Source of the DNA: Prevotella aff. ruminicola Tc2-24
GTDB taxonomy: Bacteria; Bacteroidota; Bacteroidia; Bacteroidales; Bacteroidaceae
Assembly: GCF_900110895.1 (NCBI RefSeq)
Contig: NZ_FOIQ01000003.1
Location: 186,001 to 250,000 of the forward strand
Direction: 5' to 3'
DNA: 64,000 bases
The notes beneath the pieces were generated by a model. That model had not been told where the DNA came from, did no database searches, and was given only the letters and a program-made list of their open reading frames with translations. The position numbers and the translations under genes are program-made. This document shows, one piece after another, positions 23,868 to 32,033 of this stretch (position 1 is the first letter of the stretch; each line of letters begins with the position of its first letter).

Positions 23868-25520
23868 ATGATGAGGAACCTATCAACACTTATAATACTC
23901 CTAACGTTTACTCTACCACTGGCAGCACAAGGTTTTGATGATCTCCCTACCCCTGGTGGTGAAGAGAAAGTCATCGACAACACCCCCGACTCTATTGCTA
24001 AGGCACTGACGAATCGTCCTGCCCCCGGCTCCACGCGTCAGGGTACGAACCCAGTGCTATTCCTGATTGGTAATTCGACGATGCGCAACGGCACCTTAGG
24101 TAATGGAAACAACGGCCAATGGGGATGGGGATTTTTCGCCAGTCAATATTTCGACGGGCGACGTATCACGGTCGAAAACCAAGCCCTCGGTGGCATGTCT
24201 ACTCGCACCTTCTATACAGATCTGTGGCCTGCAGTTCGAGAGGCTCTGAAACCCGGTGATTGGGTGATCGTATCCATCGGCCATAACGACACGGCCGATT
24301 TCTTCGATGCCAAACGGGCGCGAGGAGTTATTCCCGGCGTAGACCCCGACACGTTGGTCGTCGGTTTCAACGAACGCCGACAACAGAATGACACGGTATA
24401 CAGCTACGGGACCTATCTGCGTCGTTATATCTCGGAAATCCGGGCAAAAGGTGCCAACCCCATCCTGATGTCACTGACTCCACGCGATGCTTACGAGGGA
24501 GGAAAGATTGTCAGGAAGCCACAGACACAATGGGCTGCCTACGTCGCTGCAGTAGAAGGGGTACCCTTCGTTGATCTGAACGAGATATCTGGCGCCAAAC
24601 TTGATCGTTTCACTCCATGGAAGGACAAATACCATTTCTTCGGTGATCATATCCACACTTCTGCTTTTGGTGCAGAATTGAATGCCCGGTCGGCTGCCGA
24701 AGGAATCTGGTACTCACAGAACCCGCTGCTGAAGCCTTTACAGGAGATGATGCAGAATATAGAACTGCCAACCTATGGAGAGAATCGCGAGGATGGCAAG
24801 CCGATGGTCTTTATCACGGGTGACTCAACGGTGAAGAATGCCGACAAAGACAAGAACGGTATGTGGGGCTGGGGCTCACAGGCCGGCCTCATCTTCGATC
24901 CAGACAAGATTACGTGGGAGAACGTGGCGATGGCGGGTCGATCAACGCGAAGCTATCTGCGCGAAGGACGTTGGGATAAAGTATACAATGCCTTACAGCC
25001 AGGAGACTTCGTATTGATCCAGTTCGGTCATAACGATATCTGTCCGATTACCGACAAGAAAGAGCGCGGGGTCATTCCCGGTACAGCGGATACCTGTCAT
25101 GTGTACCAAATGGAAACAGATGGGCGCTATGAAGTGGTCTACTCCTTTGGATGGTATCTCCGTAAGTTCATCGATGATGTTCGGGAGAAGGGTGCCACCC
25201 CTATCCTTCTCTCCCTCACGCCACGCAATGAGTGGCCCACCGGAAAGATTGAGCGGCGTAACGACACCTACGGTCGATGGTATCGCGAGGTGGTTAGTGA
25301 GACTGGTGTTGATTTTGTCGACATCCACAATATCTCGGCAGACTTCCTCGACAAGAAGTTCGCCGGAAAAAACCCAGAGAGGTGCAAGCAGAAAGCTTCA
25401 ATCTACTTCAACAACGATCATACCCACACTTCCCTTATAGGAGCTCAGATGAACGCTAAGAGCCTCGCCAAAGGCCTCAAACAACTTCACCATCCTCTTG
25501 CAAACTATCTCAAGAAATAA
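23868..25520 (+). CDS. Secreted tandem SGNH esterase, rhamnogalacturonan acetylesterase-like
   Basis: A 550-residue exported protein with two SGNH-hydrolase domains in a row (about 60-290 and 310-540), each like rhamnogalacturonan acetylesterase. Domain 1 has GNST (Ser70), GGMSTRTF, GHND and DHIHTSAFGA; domain 2 has the usual GDST (Ser about 320), AGRSTRSY, GHND and DHTHTSLIGA. All four SGNH blocks are thus present in both, but domain 1 carries Asn for Asp in block I. It probably removes acetyl groups from pectin side chains in the periplasm or outside the cell. A signal peptide ends near residue 20 (LAAQG). The product of a duplication fused in one chain. Confidence 0.87.
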   Translation: MMRNLSTLIILLTFTLPLAAQGFDDLPTPGGEEKVIDNTPDSIAKALTNRPAPGSTRQGTNPVLFLIGNSTMRNGTLGNGNNGQWGWGFFASQYFDGRRITVENQALGGMSTRTFYTDLWPAVREALKPGDWVIVSIGHNDTADFFDAKRARGVIPGVDPDTLVVGFNERRQQNDTVYSYGTYLRRYISEIRAKGANPILMSLTPRDAYEGGKIVRKPQTQWAAYVAAVEGVPFVDLNEISGAKLDRFTPWKDKYHFFGDHIHTSAFGAELNARSAAEGIWYSQNPLLKPLQEMMQNIELPTYGENREDGKPMVFITGDSTVKNADKDKNGMWGWGSQAGLIFDPDKITWENVAMAGRSTRSYLREGRWDKVYNALQPGDFVLIQFGHNDICPITDKKERGVIPGTADTCHVYQMETDGRYEVVYSFGWYLRKFIDDVREKGATPILLSLTPRNEWPTGKIERRNDTYGRWYREVVSETGVDFVDIHNISADFLDKKFAGKNPERCKQKASIYFNNDHTHTSLIGAQMNAKSLAKGLKQLHHPLANYLKK

Positions 25521-25532
25521 TCATCATTCATT

Positions 25533-27506
25533 ATGAAGAAACTGTTATCAACTATTCTGTTGGCCGTCATCGTCGGAGCGGTACAAGCAAAAACCTACAG
25601 AATCATCAAAGCCCCAGAAGTAACAGGCTGCGTGAATATCAGTCAAGGTGAATTAAAAGTCCGCGAGGTGATTATGAGAGATACGGCCACTACAGTGCTC
25701 TTCACAATGGAATATCCTAAGGGTATGAACTTTGTTCTTGCAAAGAACGGCTACTTGATGGACGAAGAAGGCAACCAATACTTTCTGCACTCAGCCGAAG
25801 GGGTAGCTCTCGACGTAGGAATACTTTCTCCCGAAAATGGTCAAACAGACTTCACAATGCACTTCGACCCGATGCCTAAGAAGGTTCAAGTGTTTGATTT
25901 CATAGAGGGCGATGTATCTGGAGCTTTTATGGTCCTCGGCATACACGACAAAAACGCTAAAATGCCAGCACCAAAAGGAGATGCCATATACGAAGAACTG
26001 GTAAAAACATACCCATATGCTCTGCCCGAAGAATGGTTCAAGACCGATTCCGTAACCGTGAGAGGTCGTATAGAGGATTATGACCCAGAACAATCCGGAT
26101 TTACTCAGATGACTCTTTTTGATTGGGACATATCCATGAAACACCCCGAGAGAAAGGTCATCAACATCACTCCTAATGGCTCGTTTGAGAAGACATTCAT
26201 GGTCAACTATCCGAGACTCTTAACGATTCAAAATGCGAAAATCAATATCGACGAATTGATACCCTACTATGCCATTCCAAACGATGTGAATGACATTACC
26301 GTGAAAAAGAATGAGCAAGGAGGATACGAATATTTCTATAACAACGGCAGCAGCAAGGATGTAGAGCGTTGGCTGAAATTGACCTACATGCTCTATCCTT
26401 TTTCATTGAGCAACGGCAATGTCGCTCAAGCCAATATCCTAACAGAACGCCTGTGGCAGAATATGATGCTCCGCCTGCGAACAACCATCCGTCACAATCA
26501 GTTTACACCATTGGAGGTAAATCTGGCTCTTTGCAACGCACAGGTGAATATTGCCTTCAGTTTCTTGGATTACATCATGATCCACAAATTCGATGTAGTC
26601 AAACAAGAGGAACGTGACGGCCGGCGCTACACGGTCATTCTCGACAGTGCAGAATGGGCAGCGATAAACGAGCCGAAAAGCTACCCCATACTACAGCGTA
26701 TTAATTTCGACAATCCTATGCTGATGGCTGCAGGTAATTATCCCATACTTGTGAATCGCATCCAATATGCAGATTATGTTCGTAGCCGCCAGATTCCCAT
26801 GAACGCCCAACTGAATGTGAGTGTCAAAGACGCAAACGATTTCCTCATGAACGGCTATGCAGCCATGCGTGAACTGATGGGCACCGATCATGATAACTTG
26901 ATGGCGCAAACATGCACCTATCAAAACATGCTCAACTTCTTCGATAGTTGGCGAGAGTATGAAGGTTATCTTTCAGACATCATTCCCTTATATCAGGCCT
27001 CGTTTACACATCCTTATGTGCGCCTGAAGGCAGAGCAGTTCTATGCCGATAAGATGGCTCAACAGGCATTCTCGTCACCATTGCCAAATACGCCTGCAGC
27101 CCAACTTATACGTTCACTTTCAGAACGCTATCCAGGTCGGATGCTCTTTATAGACTTCTGGGGAACAGGCTGTGGCCCTTGTCGTGCAGCTATACAAGAC
27201 AGCAAGAATCTACGGGCAGAAATAGCCAAACGTGACGATGTGAAGTTGATTTTTATTGCAGGCGAACGTACAGAAGAAGGCAGCAATGCCTACAAAAAGT
27301 ATGTGGATGAATGGTTGGCTGACGAAGACACCATCTGTCTAACCAACGAGGAGTTTGCCCGGATGCAAGAACTTTTCGGTTTTAGCGGTATCCCATTCTA
27401 TGTTACCATCACTCCCGACTGTCATCTAGTGCGCGACGACCTGAAGATCCGCTCTTATAATTCCTTTAACGAAGATATTCAGCGGTTAAAGGAGAAGTTA
27501 AAGTAA
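25533..27506 (+). CDS. Exported protein with C-terminal thioredoxin/TlpA-like domain
   Basis: A 657-residue protein with a signal peptide (about 1-19, ending VQAK), a long N-terminal region of mostly beta then helical character, and a thioredoxin-fold domain from about residue 530. The redox motif is CGPC (C547/C550) in DFWGTGCGPCRA, and a cis-proline segment SGIPFYV follows. It resembles the large TlpA/AhpC-TSA proteins common in Bacteroidales, thought to reduce disulfides in the periplasm. It lies 12 bp after the tandem esterase and may be cotranscribed; a functional link is not evident. Confidence 0.8.
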   Translation: MKKLLSTILLAVIVGAVQAKTYRIIKAPEVTGCVNISQGELKVREVIMRDTATTVLFTMEYPKGMNFVLAKNGYLMDEEGNQYFLHSAEGVALDVGILSPENGQTDFTMHFDPMPKKVQVFDFIEGDVSGAFMVLGIHDKNAKMPAPKGDAIYEELVKTYPYALPEEWFKTDSVTVRGRIEDYDPEQSGFTQMTLFDWDISMKHPERKVINITPNGSFEKTFMVNYPRLLTIQNAKINIDELIPYYAIPNDVNDITVKKNEQGGYEYFYNNGSSKDVERWLKLTYMLYPFSLSNGNVAQANILTERLWQNMMLRLRTTIRHNQFTPLEVNLALCNAQVNIAFSFLDYIMIHKFDVVKQEERDGRRYTVILDSAEWAAINEPKSYPILQRINFDNPMLMAAGNYPILVNRIQYADYVRSRQIPMNAQLNVSVKDANDFLMNGYAAMRELMGTDHDNLMAQTCTYQNMLNFFDSWREYEGYLSDIIPLYQASFTHPYVRLKAEQFYADKMAQQAFSSPLPNTPAAQLIRSLSERYPGRMLFIDFWGTGCGPCRAAIQDSKNLRAEIAKRDDVKLIFIAGERTEEGSNAYKKYVDEWLADEDTICLTNEEFARMQELFGFSGIPFYVTITPDCHLVRDDLKIRSYNSFNEDIQRLKEKLK

Positions 27507-27550
27507 AAAGACTACAGCGTGTGCATAATCCCTATAGCAGTAAAATGTCG

Positions 27551-27925
27551 TTATGGCTTCATAAAGACGAAATAGACCGCCGCCACTAAGCAGAGAGCGG
27601 CCGCAGCATGATTCCAGCGTAGCTCTTCGTGTTGAAAAAACAAGTTGGCGATAACCGCAAACACCACCAATGAGATACATTCTTGGATAACCTTCAACTG
27701 TACCAGTGAGAACGGGCCGCCATTGTCAACAAAGCCAATTCTGTTGGCTGGAACTTGACAGCAGTATTCGAAAAAAGCAATCATCCACGAGAAGGCAATC
27801 ACCAGATAGAGGGGCCAATTGGTCGAGATACCCGACTGCTGTAGGCGGAGATGCCCATACCATGCGAAAGTCATAAACACATTGCTCATTATGAGCAACA
27901 GAACCGTATAAATTCCGTTTTGCAT
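27551..27925 (-). CDS. DUF486 family small membrane protein (DMT-like)
   Basis: A 124-residue protein with four membrane spans, matching the DUF486 family, which is related to the drug/metabolite transporter superfamily. Recognisable segments are SNVFMTFAWYGHL in span 1, FFEYCCQVPANRIG between spans 2 and 3, and QLKVIQE before span 3. Transport substrate unknown. The earlier start at 27949 lies within the -7 box, so ATG 27925 is used. It is convergent with the thioredoxin-domain gene. Confidence 0.85.
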   Translation of the reverse strand: MQNGIYTVLLLIMSNVFMTFAWYGHLRLQQSGISTNWPLYLVIAFSWMIAFFEYCCQVPANRIGFVDNGGPFSLVQLKVIQECISLVVFAVIANLFFQHEELRWNHAAAALCLVAAVYFVFMKP

Positions 27926-27946
27926 AACGCGAGTTTTTTTCGCCTG

Positions 27947-27954
27947 CAAAGGTA
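27947..27954 (-). promoter_or_regulatory. -7 box of the DUF486 gene
   Basis: TACCTTTG on the minus strand, 21 bp before the ATG; an ATTG lies about 18 bp further upstream as a poor -33 candidate. Confidence 0.6.
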
Positions 27955-28092
27955 CACATTTTCAGCGAACCACAATCATCTCGACTGAAGAATTTCGGTA
28001 GAGATACGGATATTAGAGGAAGAAACACCGGTTGCGAAGCGGATAAAGAGGACTGCTATGACAACTGGTCGTTTATTTGTATTGACAGAAAT

Positions 28093-28160
28093 TGCACAAA
28101 TTGACCAAAATGTGCACAAACCCGTCAATTTTGTGCATTTTTTTTGGCTGTATGCACAAA
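28093..28160. promoter_or_regulatory. Array of four TGCACAAA motifs upstream of etfB
   Basis: TGCACAAA occurs at 28093-28100, 28113-28120 and 28153-28160, and in reverse (TTTGTGCA) at 28130-28137. The first and the reverse copy lie in a larger imperfect inverted repeat (28093-28105 with 28124-28137, one bulged base), and the second copy contains the palindrome TGTGCACA. Spacings are near two helical turns. The last copy lies between the -33 and -7 boxes. It looks like a binding array for a transcription factor controlling the etf operon; the factor is unknown. Confidence 0.7.
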
Positions 28161-28174
28161 AAACAGTACCTTTG
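28143..28174 (+). promoter_or_regulatory. Promoter of the etfB-etfA-acyl-CoA dehydrogenase operon
   Basis: TTTG (28143-28146), 20 bp, TACCTTTG (28167-28174): a full consensus match. It leaves an untranslated leader of about 125 nt before the etfB ATG. Confidence 0.85.
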
Positions 28175-28177
28175 CGA

Positions 28178-28195
28178 GCGATTTCAGGAAATCGC
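28178..28195 (+). other. Perfect hairpin at the predicted 5' end of the etf transcript
   Basis: GCGATTTC-ag-GAAATCGC, an 8-bp perfect stem starting 4 bases after the -7 box. It may protect the 5' end of the mRNA or be an operator; the rest of the leader to 28305 shows only weak pairing. Confidence 0.6.
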
Positions 28196-28305
28196 CAGCA
28201 AAAACAGACCGTAACCGAGCATAGTACTACAACCTTGCATTCGTTCTGCACTGTTCTTTGCAGCACTTTTTGAATATCAAGAACATACATTATTAATAAT
28301 ATATT

Positions 28306-29178
28306 ATGGCTTTAAAGATTGTTGTGCTGGCCAAGCAAGTGCCAGACACCCGTAACGTGGGTAAGGATGCCATGACCGCTGAAGGAACGGTGAACCGCGC
28401 TGCCCTACCCGCTATCTTCAATCCAGAAGATTTGAATGCCCTAGAACAGGCCCTTCGTCTGAAGGAGCAGAATCCGGGCTCCACAGTAGGAATCCTCACG
28501 ATGGGTCCTCCACGTGCAGGTGAGATTATCCGTCAGGGACTTTATCGTGGTGCAGATACTGGTTGGCTGTTGACCGACCGTCTGTTTGCAGGTGCCGACA
28601 CCCTCGCCACCTCTTACGCTCTCGCCACTGCCATCAAAAAGATCGGTGACGTAGACATCGTTATCGGTGGTCGTCAGGCTATCGATGGTGACACCGCTCA
28701 GGTAGGTCCTCAGGTGGCTCAGAAGCTAGGTCTGAATCAGGTGACTTACGCAGAGGAGGTCCTGAGTGTAAAGGATGGTAAGGCTACTATCAAACGTGTG
28801 ATTGACGGTGGTGTGGAGACTGTAGAGGCTCCTCTGCCCGTTGTTATCACCGTTAACGGAAGTGCTGCTCCCTGTCGTCCCCAAAATGCCAAGCTGGTGA
28901 TGAAGTATAAGCGTGCGACATGCCCCATGGAGCGTCCTGCCGAGGGTACACCGTACGACTATCTATATGAGGAGCGCCCTGAACTGAATCTGAATCAGTG
29001 GAGTGTCGCCGATGTTGACGGCGATGTCAATCAGTGTGGTCTGAATGGCTCACCGACAAAGGTGAAAGCCATCAAGAACATCGTGTTCCAGGCTAAGGAG
29101 TCGAAGACTTTGACGGCTTCTGATGCTGATATCGAGGGAATGATCAAAGAATTGTTGGACGAGAAAATCATTGGATAA
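28306..29178 (+). CDS. etfB: Electron transfer flavoprotein beta subunit
   Basis: A 290-residue ETF beta subunit, with the family start MALKIVVLAKQVPDT and the internal GGRQAIDGDTAQVGPQVAQKLG segment that contributes to the nucleotide site. Together with EtfA it accepts electrons from the acyl-CoA dehydrogenase encoded two genes on. Whether this pair is of the bifurcating type, with a second FAD instead of AMP, cannot be decided by eye. It is the first gene of a three-gene operon. Confidence 0.94.
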   Translation: MALKIVVLAKQVPDTRNVGKDAMTAEGTVNRAALPAIFNPEDLNALEQALRLKEQNPGSTVGILTMGPPRAGEIIRQGLYRGADTGWLLTDRLFAGADTLATSYALATAIKKIGDVDIVIGGRQAIDGDTAQVGPQVAQKLGLNQVTYAEEVLSVKDGKATIKRVIDGGVETVEAPLPVVITVNGSAAPCRPQNAKLVMKYKRATCPMERPAEGTPYDYLYEERPELNLNQWSVADVDGDVNQCGLNGSPTKVKAIKNIVFQAKESKTLTASDADIEGMIKELLDEKIIG

Positions 29179-29184
29179 CGAGAT

Positions 29185-30210
29185 ATGGCTAATAACGTAT
29201 TTGTATATTGCGAAATTGAAGGTACTCAAGTACAGGAAGTATCTCAGGAGCTGCTGACCAAAGGTCGCAAGCTCGCCAATGAACTGAAGGTTGAGCTCCA
29301 CGCCATTGTTGCCGGCACAGGCATCAAGGGCAAGGTCGAGGACCAGATTCTGCCTTATGGTGTTGACAAGTTGTTTGTGTTCGATGCCAAGGACCTGTTC
29401 CCCTACACCTCAGCTCCACACACCGATATTCTCGTAAACCTCTTCAAGGAAGAGCAGCCACAGATCTGTCTGATGGGTGCCACCGTGATCGGTCGCGACC
29501 TCGGTCCTCGTGTCAGTTCGTCATTAACCTCTGGTCTGACAGCAGACTGCACAGAGTTGGAAATTGGTCCTTTCGAGGATAAAAAGAATAATAAGGTATA
29601 TGAGAATCTGCTCTATCAGATTCGACCTGCCTTTGGTGGTAACATCGTAGCTACCATCGTTAACCCCGACCATCGTCCACAGATGGCTACCGTGCGCTCT
29701 GGCGTGATGCAAAAGGCTATCTACGAGGGTGCTTGCAAGAAAGAGGTTGTATATCCTGAGGTTTCTAAGTACGTTAGTCCTGAGGCTTTCGTTGTTAAGG
29801 TTCTTGATCACCATGTTGAGGCAGCCAAACACAACCTGAAGGGTGCTCCCATTGTTGTAGCTGGTGGCTACGGTATGGGCTCTAAGGAGAACTTCGACCT
29901 GCTGTTCGATCTTGCCAAGGTGCTTCACGGCGAGGTTGGTGGTTCGCGTGCAGCCGTTGATGCTGGTTGGTTGGATCACGACCGTCAGATTGGTCAGACA
30001 GGTGTTACCGTTCACCCCAAGGTATACATCGCCTGTGGAATCTCCGGACAGATTCAGCACATCGCTGGTATGCAAGACTCTGGTATCATCATCTCTGTGA
30101 ACAATGATCCCGATGCCCCTATCAACAAGATTGCCGACTACGTGATTGTTGGTACTGTCGAGGAAGTAGTTCCCAAACTCATTAAATACTATAAGCAAAA
30201 TTCGAAGTAA
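29185..30210 (+). CDS. etfA: Electron transfer flavoprotein alpha subunit
   Basis: A 341-residue ETF alpha subunit. The C-terminal FAD domain is clear: GGSRAAVDAGW, then GQTGVTVHPKVYIACGISG and the VNNDPDAPI signature ending near residue 315. It forms a heterodimer with EtfB, starting 6 bp after its stop, and passes electrons between acyl-CoA dehydrogenase and other carriers in the cytoplasm or at the membrane. Confidence 0.95.
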   Translation: MANNVFVYCEIEGTQVQEVSQELLTKGRKLANELKVELHAIVAGTGIKGKVEDQILPYGVDKLFVFDAKDLFPYTSAPHTDILVNLFKEEQPQICLMGATVIGRDLGPRVSSSLTSGLTADCTELEIGPFEDKKNNKVYENLLYQIRPAFGGNIVATIVNPDHRPQMATVRSGVMQKAIYEGACKKEVVYPEVSKYVSPEAFVVKVLDHHVEAAKHNLKGAPIVVAGGYGMGSKENFDLLFDLAKVLHGEVGGSRAAVDAGWLDHDRQIGQTGVTVHPKVYIACGISGQIQHIAGMQDSGIIISVNNDPDAPINKIADYVIVGTVEEVVPKLIKYYKQNSK

Positions 30211-30212
30211 TT

Positions 30213-31922
30213 ATGGCAAATTATTATAGCGATCATCCTGAGATCGGGTTCTACTTGAACCACCCCCTGATGGCTCGTATCGTTGAGCTGAAAGAAAAGG
30301 GGTTCGCTGATGCGAAAGAATATGACTACGCCCCCGTCGATCTGGGCGATGCCATCGAGAACTACAAGCAGATTCTCGACATCACCGGCGACGTGGCTGC
30401 CAATATCATCGAGCCAAACTCCGAGAGCGTTGACCTGGAAGGTCCTCACCTCGAGAACGGTCGTATGATCTACGCCTCAAAGACCTACGAGAACCTTGAC
30501 GCCACCCGTAAGGCTGGTCTGTGGGGTGTCAGTATGCCTCGCCGTTACGGTGGCCTGAACCTGCCCAACGCAGTGTTCTCTATGCTCTCTGAGATGATTT
30601 CGGCTGCCGATGCCGGTTTCCAGAACATCTGGAGCCTGCAGAGCTGTATCGATACGCTCTATGAGTTCGGTAGTGAGGAACAGCGCCAGAAATATATCCC
30701 CCGCGTTTGTGCTGGTGAGGGTATGAGTATGGACCTCACCGAGCCTGATGCTGGCTCTGACCTGCAGCGTGTGATGCTGAAAGCTACCTTCGACGAGAAG
30801 GAGAACTGCTGGCGTCTGAACGGTGTGAAGCGTTTCATCACCAACGGCGACTCTGACATCCACCTCGTATTGGCCCGCTCTGAGGAGGGCACGAAGGACG
30901 GCCGTGGTCTGTCTATGTTCATCTACGACAAGCGCCAGGGTGGTGTGAATGTGCGTCACATCGAGCACAAGCTCGGCATCCACGGTTCACCGACCTGCGA
31001 GCTCACCTATAAGAACGCAAAAGCAGAACTCTGCGGAAGTACGCGTCTCGGTCTGATCAAGTACGTGATGGCTCTGATGAACGGTGCCCGTCTGGGTATT
31101 GCCGCTCAGTCTGTGGGTGTTGAGCAGGAGGCATACAACGAGGGACTTGCTTACGCTAAGGAGCGTCAACAGTTCGGTGACAAGATTATCAATTTCCCTG
31201 CTGTCTACGATATGCTTTCTCGTATGAAGGCTAAGCTCGATGCCGGTCGTTCTCTGCTTTATGAGACAGCCTGCTATGTTGATGTCTACAAATGTCTTGA
31301 GGACATTGAGCGCGACCGTAAGTTGGAACCTGAAGAGAAACAGGAGTTGAAGAAGTTCCAGCGTCTCGCTGATGCCTTCACACCGCTAGCCAAAGGTATG
31401 AACTCCGAGTACGCCAACCAGAACGCCTACGATGCGATTTCTATCCATGGCGGATCAGGCTTTATTATGGAGTACAAGAGCCAGCGTCTGTTCCGTGATG
31501 CTCGTATATTCTCAATCTACGAGGGTACCACCCAGTTGCAGGTGGTTGCTGCCATCCGCTACATCACCAACGGAACGATGCTGAACAACATCAAGGATAT
31601 GCTTGCAGCTCTGCCTGCTGATGCCAATACTGCTCTGAAGGCTCGCGTTGAGAAGCTGATTCCCGTATACGAAGAGGCTCTCGCCAACGTGAAGGCTCTC
31701 GAGAATCAAGACGCTCAAGACTTCCTCGCTCGTCGTCTCTATGACATGACGGCCGAACTCGTGATGAGTCTGTTGATTATCCGTGATGCAGCTAAGGCTC
31801 CTGAACTCTTCGAGAAGAGTGCCAATGTCTACGTCCGCATGACAGAAGAGGATGTTCTCGGTAAGAGTGCCTACATCAAGAACTTCAAGGTCGAGGATCT
31901 CGACAGTTTCCGTGCCTGTTAA
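30213..31922 (+). CDS. Acyl-CoA dehydrogenase with C-terminal extension
   Basis: A 569-residue flavoprotein, 2 bp after etfA. The FAD-binding MDLTEPDAGSDLQ motif (about 170-182), the RFITNGDSD stretch, and the SIYEGTTQLQ segment with the probable catalytic base Glu437 are seen. It is about 180 residues longer than classical short-chain enzymes; the last 120 residues are a helical extension seen in a subgroup of bacterial acyl-CoA dehydrogenases. Genetic linkage with both ETF subunits makes it the electron donor or acceptor partner of EtfAB. Chain-length preference cannot be read from sequence. The operon ends at a strong terminator. Confidence 0.92.
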   Translation: MANYYSDHPEIGFYLNHPLMARIVELKEKGFADAKEYDYAPVDLGDAIENYKQILDITGDVAANIIEPNSESVDLEGPHLENGRMIYASKTYENLDATRKAGLWGVSMPRRYGGLNLPNAVFSMLSEMISAADAGFQNIWSLQSCIDTLYEFGSEEQRQKYIPRVCAGEGMSMDLTEPDAGSDLQRVMLKATFDEKENCWRLNGVKRFITNGDSDIHLVLARSEEGTKDGRGLSMFIYDKRQGGVNVRHIEHKLGIHGSPTCELTYKNAKAELCGSTRLGLIKYVMALMNGARLGIAAQSVGVEQEAYNEGLAYAKERQQFGDKIINFPAVYDMLSRMKAKLDAGRSLLYETACYVDVYKCLEDIERDRKLEPEEKQELKKFQRLADAFTPLAKGMNSEYANQNAYDAISIHGGSGFIMEYKSQRLFRDARIFSIYEGTTQLQVVAAIRYITNGTMLNNIKDMLAALPADANTALKARVEKLIPVYEEALANVKALENQDAQDFLARRLYDMTAELVMSLLIIRDAAKAPELFEKSANVYVRMTEEDVLGKSAYIKNFKVEDLDSFRAC

Positions 31923-31943
31923 GGTATCGGCTTGATACAAACG

Positions 31944-31980
31944 AAAAGAAGGATGTGTCCGATGTACACATCCTTCTTTT
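31944..31980. terminator. Strong terminator hairpin, 15-bp perfect stem
   Basis: Arms 31944-31958 and 31966-31980 pair perfectly with a 7-base loop, with A-run and T-run at the two ends, so it could serve both strands. It closes the etf operon and lies between it and the convergent C10 protease gene. Confidence 0.92.
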
Positions 31981-32033
31981 ATTATCTATACTTGCTCACA
32001 CCTGACGTGATGTGAGCAAGTTCTCTTTCGTGA

